Shown here piece after piece: positions 55,243-64,000 of a stretch of 64,000 bases of DNA. Source of the DNA: Chrysaora quinquecirrha. Lineage: Eukaryota; Cnidaria; Scyphozoa; Semaeostomeae; Pelagiidae. Under the pieces are notes generated by a model. It searched no databases, had not been told where the DNA came from, and worked only from the letters and a program-made list of their open reading frames with translations. A program made the position numbers and the translations under genes. Where the stretch lies: the NCBI GenBank assembly GCA_014526335.1, contig JACTAT010000011.1:1189741-1253740 (forward strand), written 5' to 3'. Each line of letters opens with the position of its first letter. The first letter of the stretch is position 1.

Positions 55243-56295
55243 TAGCCTGCGTGCAAACGTTTATTGTGTGGTGCCAGTGTCGGTGGGGAGGAGGATTTTG
55301 AGAGAAACATAGTGCAGTAACGTCTGCGCATCAGCGCATTTTTTCTTATTTTTCAACCATAATTTCATTCTGGCCTACCCCCGGTTCATTTTGTTCTCCG
55401 ACCAATCAACGACGGCTTTTGGTTTTCTGGAAGCATTGTCTGCTGGCTGCCTTCTTGTGATTGGTTCAATTGCAACAAAGGCCTTGTGTGTTGATCATGA
55501 GGGAAACCATCAAACGAAGAAAAGTGGCGTCATCGTTGTTGAAGAACTGTTTTTCAGAATATGTTTCAAGAGGCTTTAATGATTGTCCGAGGATTCTTTC
55601 AAGTTGACAGTTTTTTACTTGGATTATTTGGAGACAAAGGTTGCAATACATATGTTAGTGCACGAACAGGCTTTGGAAAGTCCTTGATAGTTCAGGCCAT
55701 ACCCATCATTGCTGATGAGTTAATTGAACAATAATGTATTGGAACTGCCATAGTTATTGTGGTATGCCCACTATTGTCATTGATGGGTGATCAGGTTGAG
55801 TATGTACAGAAGAAAGTAGGCTTGACTGCAGCAGCCGTAATTGACGGACAAGATGAAGAAGTCTTGAAAAATAGATCGAAGAGTCCGTGCTGTCGACAGA
55901 ACGTTGGCGTAGGATGTTGACATCAGATGTTTTTCAAGAAAACTGTGTCGGACAATCATTTAAGCCTCTTGAAACATATTCTGAAAAACAGTTCTTCAAC
56001 AACGATGAAGCCATTTTTTTGCGTTTGATCGTTTCCCTCATGATAAACATACGGGGCCTTTGTTGCAATTGAACCAATCACAAGAAGACAGACAGCAGAC
56101 AATACTTTCAGAAAACCGAAAGCCGTCGTTGATTGGTTGAAGAACAAAAAGAACGGGGGGCAGGCAAGAATTAAATTACGGTTGAAAAACAAGAAAATGA
56201 GCGTTGATGCGCAGACGTTACTGGACTATGTTTCTCTCAAAATCCTCCTCCCCACCTACACAGTCACCACACAGTAAACGTCTGCACGCAGGCTA
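55243..56295. mobile_element. TIR DNA transposon with long inverted repeats and helicase fragment
   Basis: Inverted repeats of about 340 bp start TAGCCTGCGTGCAAACGTTT at 55243 and end in the near complement at 56295. The arms contain mirror-image open frames (around STTAFGFL and FFRICFKRL). The shared terminal TAGCCTGCGT links it to 1596-2359. A helicase fragment lies between the arms. Target duplication is not clear. Elements combining a RecQ-like helicase with TIRs include the Academ superfamily, a possible but unproven assignment. Confidence 0.65.
55600..55885 (+). pseudogene. RecQ-like SF2 helicase fragment
   Basis: The interior of the TIR element encodes YVSARTGFGKSLIVQAIPII (Walker A of a DEAD/RecQ helicase), a stop, then VVCPLLSLMGDQVEY and LTAAAVIDGQDEE (motif Ia region). 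Only the first part of lobe 1 is present; motifs II-VI are missing. Confidence 0.65.
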
Positions 56296-56882
56296 CTATT
56301 TTAGAGATAGCCTCTAAGATCTTCATCATTTTAATGGACGTGAAATGGATTAAGATCTCATTCATCTTTTGAATTCCACGAAATCTTGTTTTGTGTGCTG
56401 CATGCATAAATCATGCATAGATCAGTGAGTAAAACAGCTATTTGGAAATCATAGCGTCTTTCTATATCTACGTTAAAACATCAACGAACATTTATATTGA
56501 CTGGCGTCTTTCAGTGCTTCAGACGGCAAATACAAAAGGCTTCAGAGATGTAATGCGAAAGTTCGATCATATTCATACGAAGCCTTGTCCCCGAGACCAG
56601 TAAGGATAAGCAGACAATCGTCGTTCGCATCATTTTAAAGTTTCTTCCCCTATTCTAAAACATTGTCCCAACTACTGCCTGCTTTCTCTCTGACGCTCTA
56701 TGTTATTTCGACTTACAGTGGGCTGACAAACACTATATTTCGCATCATCCCTACGTTTTTCCGTCTCTGCTGTAGTCTCCAGCTTGAGTAGGGCAAACCC
56801 TTCTTTGATGTGCGTCACTGGTGCTTGTTTAAACAATCGCCTGATTGTTTTCTATACGATGATAATGACCAAATCTCGACAA

Positions 56883-56964
56883 GGCGTTCTATTTCAGTCG
56901 GTAAAGCGCCGTGTCTCGTGAGCTGAAATGCAGAGTCGGAGGTTCGACTTCCCTCGGGTGCGAT
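56883..56964 (+). pseudogene. tRNA-Thr(CGU)-like degenerate sequence
   Basis: TTTCAGTCGGTAAAGCGCC (box A), an anticodon loop CTCGTGA (CGU) and GGAGGTTCGACTTCC (box B) are in tRNA order, but the acceptor arms do not pair. A tRNA pseudogene or SINE head. Confidence 0.5.
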
Positions 56965-57163
56965 TATTTTAAACATCCAAGTTTTTTATTTCAGTGATTT
57001 TCGTGTTTGAAATGCGTTTAAAAGGCCATGGAGACGTCGCGAAACTAAAATTTGTTTTGGAATAATTTCAAAATTTCTTTCATATTATTTTCAATTTGTC
57101 TTCTCAGAAGTTTTCCCACGAATATTATGATCAGTAGCAGATAATTTCTCAAGGAGACAGCAC

Positions 57164-57222
57164 CGCAGTATTGCCGAGTGGTTAGGACGCTGGCCTTCTA
57201 CACCAACAGCCGGAGTTCGAAT
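57164..57222 (+). pseudogene. Truncated tRNA-like sequence
   Basis: GCCGAGTGGTTAGGACGC (box A) and GGAGTTCGAAT (box B) are separated by a shortened middle with CCTTCTACA. It stops before a 3' acceptor arm, so not functional. Confidence 0.45.
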
Positions 57223-57829
57223 GGTTTTTTTACTAAATGCTTTTGAATGATCGAAAAAGTCTGTTTGAAGTTCATGTCATTTGATGTTCATTTCTGATTT
57301 AGACAAAATTTAAATTAAGATTTATGTCACGATAGCATCTTTTTCATTCATTCTCAACGTATTTTTGTTCCGGAAGTATATTTAATTCCTTGCCTTTTCA
57401 CTGCTCAACTTGTACTTCCTTACAGCATAATAGCCTCTCTTTCGTATCACTCAGTATTCACTTATGGTTGATGACTAGTTGTTTTTGTAACGTATGCTCG
57501 TCCTTTTACGTAAATCTTGAGGAACTCCTTTCCTGTTATTCTTGAATAAGATTACGATTGGTTAGTTTTAATTCTTATTTTAATTCTTACATCTAAGCTC
57601 TAATATATCCTGTAGCTTCTAGTTTATTCTTTGGTTATCGTTGTGTGTCGTAATAGATGGCTACTACACGGTAATTCCGGATATCAGTGAAGACCCATTA
57701 GCCTTGTACATAGTTTATGTTCCTTTTATCATAAATGTCGTATATACCCACACTTGTGTTTTCTATTCGCTCGTGCCTTTTGGCTTAGAATGATCTCTAC
57801 ACATTGGTGACAGAAAGAGCAGCTCTCTT
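57223..57829. other. No recognisable feature
   Basis: AT-rich, no supported ORF. Confidence 0.3.
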
Positions 57830-58140
57830 CATATTAACAATAACATTAAGATTGACATTAACATACAGATTAAGTTTTGATAGGATACTGAGGTTAATTA
57901 TAAACGAAAATTACAATTAATAGTTCTGAAAATTACAAGTGAAAATAAAATTCATCATATAATCAGGTCCGTTTGAACTTTGATTGAGATTTGAATTAAC
58001 ATTGAGTTTAAGAGTTTCAATTTAAATTTCACTTTCACTTCTAATTTTACTTCTTATTTTAATTTGAATTACATCTGTGACTTTATTTTATAATTTCAAT
58101 TTGACTCTTGATTTACATTTCAATTTCAATTTCAATTTCA
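57830..58140. repeat. Low-complexity AATTTCAATTTC/ACATTAAGATT tract
   Basis: Loose repeats of TTTCAATT-type words, ending in a cleaner (TTTCAA)n run at about 58108-58140. Confidence 0.7.
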
Positions 58141-58148
58141 ATACTAAT

Positions 58149-58170
58149 TGCCCCGCACAAATGCGGGGCA
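58149..58170. other. Perfect 9-bp GC-rich hairpin
   Basis: TGCCCCGCA-CAAA-TGCGGGGCA in otherwise AT-rich DNA. Confidence 0.7.
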
Positions 58171-58529
58171 TTATTGATTACCCTGCATAAGATGTGGAGA
58201 TGCTATGCAAAGTTTGGCACATTTTTCGTCGTCAATTGGAATGTTGTAAAACAAGTTAAACAAGCTTTGGCATTGTTGGCGACGGCGAAAGGCCCTTCCA
58301 CAAAAGATGGCCGCCGTTTTTTGTCATATTGTTTTTATTAAGGATTTTCGAAAGGAATTCTGGGAATTATTTGCTTAGTAACAAGCATTTAACGTAACAA
58401 CGAAGCCGGACCAAAGTTTTTCACAGCTGTGTTAAATACGGACTAGACTTGAATGTAAACAATAGTATGCAGAAACTTTGAACGGTAGATACTTTATTCT
58501 TGAATTGTTAATAACTTGGTAAATTTAAA

Positions 58530-58986
58530 ATGCCTTCAAAGCAGAAATGTATAATTCCGTCATGCTCAACTCAAAGCAAAAAATCTGAAAGGCTTAATGT
58601 CATTGCTTCCATTCGTCCCCTAAAGACCCCTTGCTTCTACGAAGTTGGAAAATGTAATTCGACCTCATCTTGACCTAACAGATCCAGATGAAGGTGTTAA
58701 AATGAATAAAACAACAGATAAAGTTTGCAGCCTACATTTCAAAGGTGTAAGAAAAGTTGGCGACTTGAACATTCCAACAGTATTGAATGGAATTGACTAT
58801 GCAGAGAAACCTATGCAAGTAGAAGAGATAGAAGAAGAAGAAGAAACGATAAATAATACTATCGAAAATGTCTTAGATACCAACACAGATGTAACTTTGG
58901 CAAATAAATGTATTAGCTGCTATCTTCTTATTGGAAACCAACTGCTTCATCTTGGTCGAAACCGGACGGAGGGGACGATGCCATAA
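58530..58986 (+). pseudogene. THAP-domain fragment, probably P-like transposase relic
   Basis: From ATG 58530, KCIIPSC gives the first Cys pair of a THAP zinc finger. After a frame change near 58640 the second frame has KVCSLHF, the Cys-x2-His of THAP, followed by IPTVLNG. An acidic tail leads to a stop at 58986. No catalytic domain follows in the next kilobase. Confidence 0.55.
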
Positions 58987-60336
58987 GTTTTGACTGAAAT
59001 ACTGATCATTATTAGGCTGCCTAGTACTTTATCTTGGCAAGAACTCTTTAGTCAGGTTGTCACAAATTCTGGAACCTCCTTTAGTACATTTTTCAATGTA
59101 CATCTGTCTATACTTTGTTTATTTGATACTCCAAGACATTCTCTCTTTCCATTGAAATTAGCACGCTGCAAACAGAGCCTTCATTGTTTACGAAAAAAGT
59201 TCAACCTATGGGTTGTTAATGCGGAAACAACTTCTGTCAATTTTCTTTGCAAATGGTTAAGACCTGGTAGGCGTTTGAATGTTCAACTTTGGATGTTCTT
59301 CTTGTGTTAATCGTACTCAAAAAATGTCTTGACACTAGAAACATCCAGGCAGTAAATTTAAAAAAGCAAGAATGCATTAGGAATATAGCATTCGCTGGCA
59401 AGTATCCCACTGTTTTAACAAAATTCAAGTGCGAGTGTATATTGACCCTATTTTTGTTTGAATTTTTGTTGTAGGTAAAAAAAATATAACTATGGCAACA
59501 AAGTAGAAATCACTAACCTTGATGTTGCTTTAGATTGTTTTCACAAACTTGTACAAGAGCGGGTTTAATTTTCTCTTCAAATAGAACCTTTGCCTAGAAA
59601 ATTAATCTCTTGTAAAGGTCAATGCATTAACATGCACGTAACGAGTGGGAAAGCTTTACTCTTGTTTTCAATGTGATCAACAAATACACCGACAAAGATA
59701 GCTAATCAACAATAGTAAAGTATAAGACTAGGAAAAAATGCAATTTGTCTACAGAATTATTAAACGAAGTACACTTACGTTCGAAAAGTATCGCAACACC
59801 CTTCTCAAATGGCGGGTAGCTATGGCTCTCGGCCTAAAGCAAATTATTATCAAAACAAAGACAACAGGGCTAAGGAGCCCCGTGACTAACAATTTTGGGG
59901 GGAAAATATTCGCAATTTTACTGAATTTTCGTTACAATTAAAAGTAACGAACAGTTAAAATGTGTTGAGAGAGAAATTCATTCAGAAGTTGAGGCAGTGT
60001 CTTCAAAAGATTTAGGAAAAATATTTTTCAACTGGTGTGAAATTCAATGATAAATTGATTGGATAAATTCAAGGAATCGACTAAATTTTGCTTAAGTGTA
60101 CAATTTCTGTGAGTGTTGTCGACAAGCTAAATTAAAAAAAACATTCCTTATTTACAAGCGCAATAAAACCATTTGATACTGTTACACCGAACAAATCTCC
60201 AAATCCTACCTCTGACAAAACATTGGAAACATCTCCAATTAGCTGACCTACAAAGATAATTCCACTCATTTCTCCTGAGAAGTTATCACCAATCTTTGAA
60301 TTATAATCATCCTAGAAAAAAATTCATTTGCATCTA
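58987..60336. other. No supported gene
   Basis: Short unrelated frames; no repeat borders recognised. Confidence 0.3.
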
Positions 60337-61407
60337 CACTTACTGGACAAAAGTATTCGAACGGTCGTCAAAAATGGCGGCCAACAGCGGCCATAGGCCC
60401 AACCAAAACATTTCTTCATAACAATGGCTTGAAGTCACGCGGCCATGTTCGCATGAAATTTCGGTGGGAAAATGTTTGTCATTGCACAGTCTTTCGATTA
60501 AAAGTAAAAGTAAAGAATTATTCCTCAGATCGGTTAAAATAATCCAACAAAATTAAAGAGTGGTGCCTCCAAATATTTTGCAAGAAAGTTTTTACAGTGG
60601 GTATCAAAAAAGCGATATTATGTACCAAATTTCGAAGAACGACTTAATAAATTTCTGTCATTGAAATGGAAAATACATTCAGCTTTTTTGTTATGATAAA
60701 ATTATTGCTTAAAGCTACGTTTTGAGAGAGCTTCGGGTATTTTTGTATCGAAAGTTTTTTCAGGTGAGTGAACTTTTTAGCAGGCCAAGAAGAGCTATTT
60801 CAGAAAATTATGTTTTTCTTTCATGTCAGTAAGGCGATTGCTTAAAAAACAAACAAAAAATGTTCGACTTTCTTTGCAGTTTCGAATAGAAATGAAAAAG
60901 TTTTGTTTCTTTGCATTTGAAGATTAAAATTGCACCTTTACCTTTTTGTACAAAATTAGCAGTTGCAAAAGTTCACTCACCTGAAAAAACTTTCGATACA
61001 AAAATACCCGAAGCTCTCTCAAAACGTAACTTTAAGCAATAATTTTATCATAACAAGAAAGCTTGATGTACTTTCCATTTCAATGACAGAAATTTATTAA
61101 GTCTTTCTTCGAAATATGGTACATAATATCGCTTTTTTGATACCCACTGTAAAAACTTTCTTGCAAAATATTTGGAGGCACCACTCTTTAATTTTGTTGG
61201 ATTATTTTAACCGATCTGAGGAATAATTCTGTATTTTTTCTTTTAATCGAAAGACTGTGAAATGACAAACATTTTCCAACCGAAATTTCCTGTGAAAATG
61301 GCCGCGTGACTTTAAGCCATTGTTATGAAGAAATGTTTTGTTTGGGCCTATGGCCGCTGTTGGCCGCCATTTTTGACGACCGTTCGAATACTTTTGTCCA
61401 GTAAGTG
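60337..61407. mobile_element. 1.07-kb mariner-type foldback MITE with TA target duplication
   Basis: Starts CACTTACTGGACAAAAGTAT and ends in the complement, flanked by TA at 60335-60336 and 61408-61409. The two arms, about 440 bp each, are nearly complementary throughout (for example CTCACCTGAAAAAACTTTCG near 60980 against 60760), leaving a loop of about 180 bp. No transposase. Confidence 0.85.
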
Positions 61408-61510
61408 TACGTGTCAAGTTATAGAAATCCGACCGTTAAAATTAGCTAAGCCAAAGGTCTCCTTTTGTTCTTTTACACACCGTCAAAAGGGAAGGGCGCT
61501 TTATCATGGA

Positions 61511-61610
61511 ATACCGGAATTTCATGACCCAGGACCCAAAACGAGAACCCAGGACCAGGACCCATGTCCTGGGTCTTCCTTTTGGGTCCTGGGTCATCAA
61601 ATTCCGGTAT
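61511..61610. repeat. 100-bp hairpin of GACCCAGGACCCAAAA blocks
   Basis: ATACCGGAATTTCATGACCC and its near complement ending AATTCCGGTAT enclose repeated CCCAGGACC words; the whole can form one hairpin. Confidence 0.75.
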
Positions 61611-62530
61611 AGACTTTAACATTACCAATAAAGACTATAAAAATTCGTTGAAATTTTTTTTCAAATTAGACTAAGGAAATATTAGTGAAAAGATACAAAG
61701 CACAAAAATAAACAGCGGAAACATCATAACACTCAAAAAGATTTTCTCCTCTGACACTCATCAAAGTATTGTTGGAGAGACGTGATCGATGTTGTCTTGG
61801 GCCGCGCTCAAAGAGGCTTGGGTCTTACATGATTTGCGCGGCCGCAGTTCCCTTTTCTTGCTTTTACGTTGCTGCTGTTGTCTCATGGAGTGCTATTTTA
61901 TTTCTCAGGAAGAGAAATGGGAATGGCAAGGTTAAAATTATGCATTTTCGCATCTTTTTGTTAAAATCAGATGTTTATATCAATAAATCATCAAGGAGAT
62001 TAATAAACCAGATGGAATAATGGATATTGTTTAATCTACTGCTGTGACGACGGTTGCTGCACGTTGGCTAGCTTCCATGGACCTAGCCTATTTCTATGGC
62101 CTAGCAAAAAGGTGCTATTATAGCAATTGAACAGTCCTACTGGCGAACAACAGTCATTAAAAAAGATCGTGTGTTGTTTTATAAACCTATCAGATTAGAC
62201 ATGAGATGAGCAAACCAATCTATATAAATAGAAATATATAATAACCAATATATATAAATATAAATATATAATTCTTATATACATATGTATCTAGATAGTA
62301 GACAATAGTACACACCAATATTTAACACTGTAAGAAAAACCGCTGTTGGTTTTAATCAAATCTTTTGGTAGATGAATTGTTTATTTAAAGAATGTAGCTT
62401 TCTTGGCGACATGCCCCTGAATACGAAGAAGCAACAGGCTCTACCCTTTATCTGTCTCAAATAAATTAATATCTTGAATTTTTCAGGGTTGGAATGTTCA
62501 ATGAGGTCTGGTCGGGGCAACATTTTTCTG
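61611..62530. other. No gene; AT-rich tract at about 62220-62290
   Basis: A TATATAAATA-rich patch and short frames only. Confidence 0.35.
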
Positions 62531-62594
62531 GAAAATGGTAGACATGTTTAGAAAGAGAATCCTCTCCACATTCAAATACCAGAATTGCAGTTGT

Positions 62595-62766
62595 TTCAGA
62601 AGAGGTATTACAGCAAATTTTGCTTCAAATTCACGGTTAGTTGGAGTTAAAATTAATAAAGGGATTCAAGTCCCAGTTATCTGCTGTAGGAGGCATTGTA
62701 TCAAGTATCTTCTATTTTATCAGTTACTTGCGTCTTGTTTCCTGGGTTTTCTACAGTTATTTGTAA
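62595..62766. repeat. Diverged direct repeat, copy 1
   Basis: GCAAATTTTGCTTCAAATTCACG through TCAGTTACTTG and a TTTCCTG stretch matches 63191-63355 at roughly nine of ten positions. Confidence 0.75.
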
Positions 62767-63190
62767 CATTTTACGAGGCGGTATATTAAATATTTGAGAT
62801 GATTTGTTATGCCATTCCCTTGATACTTATTTTTGTCTGTGGAGCAAAAATCAAAATGAAATCCGTGTCCTGTTTTGCAATTTTTTCTATGTAAGCGCAG
62901 AGGGTATTCCCAAAAACACAGCTCTTCACAAAACGGGTTCAAAAAAGGGTTTCTGACTAGAATTTGGTCCTCGTTTCCATGAAGCCAAAAGGAATCAGTA
63001 TTGAGACAAGTTGTTGTAGTTGCTAGAAGCTGTTTCCGAAAGAGTGGGAGGAAGGTAATAATTCTATATTAATATAGGGAAACTTGCAAATCTCCCAAGC
63101 CTATGAAAGTGAGTTTGCAGCAGGACCGCTCGAAGTCTTGCTATCCTCTCCATAATCCCTAAGCCCCAAAATCGCAATCGTTTCAGTGGA

Positions 63191-63355
63191 GGTTTTGCAG
63201 CAAATTTTGCTTCAAATTCACGTTTAGTGGGAGTTAAAATGAAAAAAAGGGAATCAAGTCCCAGTTTATCTGTTCTAGGAGGCTTTTTATCAAGTATTTT
63301 CTATTTTGTCAGTTACTTGCATCTTGTTTCCTGAGTTTTTACAGATATTTGTAAT
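63191..63355. repeat. Diverged direct repeat, copy 2
   Basis: Second copy of the 62595-62766 repeat, same orientation, about 600 bp downstream, with small indels. Confidence 0.75.
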
Positions 63356-64000
63356 ATTTGATGTCACAGTTTCCTTTCTTCCCTTAGTCTTCCATTATTC
63401 ATGAACAAAAAGTAAAATCTGCAGCACTATGACTATTATATACGTTTTAAACAATTTTTAAATAACCACCGGTATGGCTTTTCTCTCTGAGCATTCAATT
63501 ATTTGATCAATTTACTTTGCAACCTGCTTTAAGTCATTAAAAGTTATCTAATGCATCAATTGCATGTATCTTGCGATTCATAACTTTGTACATCATAAAT
63601 ATATCTTTTCTTGGTTCTACATATTGCACCTAAATACTCGAACCAGTTCTAGCTTTTAATGTTTCTAGGGTCTCTCTGATTGGTTCTTCTTAATCCTCAT
63701 TACAAAGTATGAAAACCTAATGGCTTCCTCTAAATTAAAAAACCCGTTTGATTACCTACAATGTTTTGTTTTGTTACAATGTTAGGGTGCGGCCTGCAAC
63801 CAGGAACTTCTCTGATTGGTTCTAAAGCCTTTTCCCATTCAATAGTCCGTTTTACTAAAATACATTAGAGAAAGTTCCAACGTGATGATTTAGTTACATC
63901 CTTGGAGGTGAAGAAATCGGTTGTCCGAAGCTTTCATAACAGAAGTCGTCTGACAGTGTAAAGATAAGGGCTCTATATCTTGTGCTCGCATTCTTTACAA
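63356..64000. other. No recognisable feature
   Basis: AT-rich; GATTGGTTCT appears twice (63679, 63815) without further structure. Confidence 0.3.

Overview
The window is AT-rich eukaryotic DNA crowded with transposable elements, with no intact host gene that I can recognise. The animal repeat mix (Penelope-like, DIRS, BEL/Pao and CR1/L2-type retroelement relics, P-element-like transposase relics, tRNA-derived SINEs, mariner- and piggyBac-like MITEs) points to a metazoan. A cnidarian is my best guess, by inference from repeat style only.

The main feature is a complete Polinton/Maverick (adintovirus-like) element at 2754-19205. It has 186-bp terminal inverted repeats starting AGTAGAGG and a perfect 6-bp target-site duplication, TGTCTT, at 2748-2753 and 19206-19211. 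On the minus strand it carries a protein-primed family-B DNA polymerase gene broken by small duplications, frameshifts and an internal deletion, with one convincing 90-bp GT-AG intron. On the plus strand it carries a Bcl-2-family protein, a basic NLS-bearing protein, a CxxC/HxxxC protein, a packaging ATPase, four small or basic virion-type proteins, two minor-capsid-type proteins, a double-jelly-roll major capsid protein, an adenain-like protease and a small membrane protein. Near the right end lies a truncated tRNA-Ile-like gene. No integrase is visible, although the 6-bp duplication implies that one acted. A putative nested non-autonomous element at 11.66-13.15 kb, bounded by inverted arrays of TTAGGGAC-type repeats, sits in the middle of the gene array.

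The likely life cycle, inferred from gene content, is: PolB copies a linear genome, the ATPase packages it, MCP and minor capsid proteins form an icosahedral shell, the protease matures it, basic proteins condense DNA, and the Bcl-2 homologue restrains host-cell death. Most plus-strand genes are open, whereas polB is decayed. Many genes have a TATAAA box within about 120 bp upstream, suggesting host RNA polymerase II transcription.

The flanks, 1-2747 and 19212-64000, are layered repeats. Clear cases with target duplications are a 764-bp TIR element with 9-bp TSD (1596-2359), a 402-bp MITE with 8-bp TSD inside a SINE (19856-20257), an 844-bp TTAA MITE inside a P-like transposase relic (24534-25377), and mariner-like MITEs with TA (49432-49926, 60337-61407). 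There is also a near-identical 2.7-kb tandem duplication (30132-35550) whose two copies carry different inserts, a relic resembling an HUH Rep protein (45859-46549), and a TIR element with a RecQ-like helicase fragment (55243-56295).
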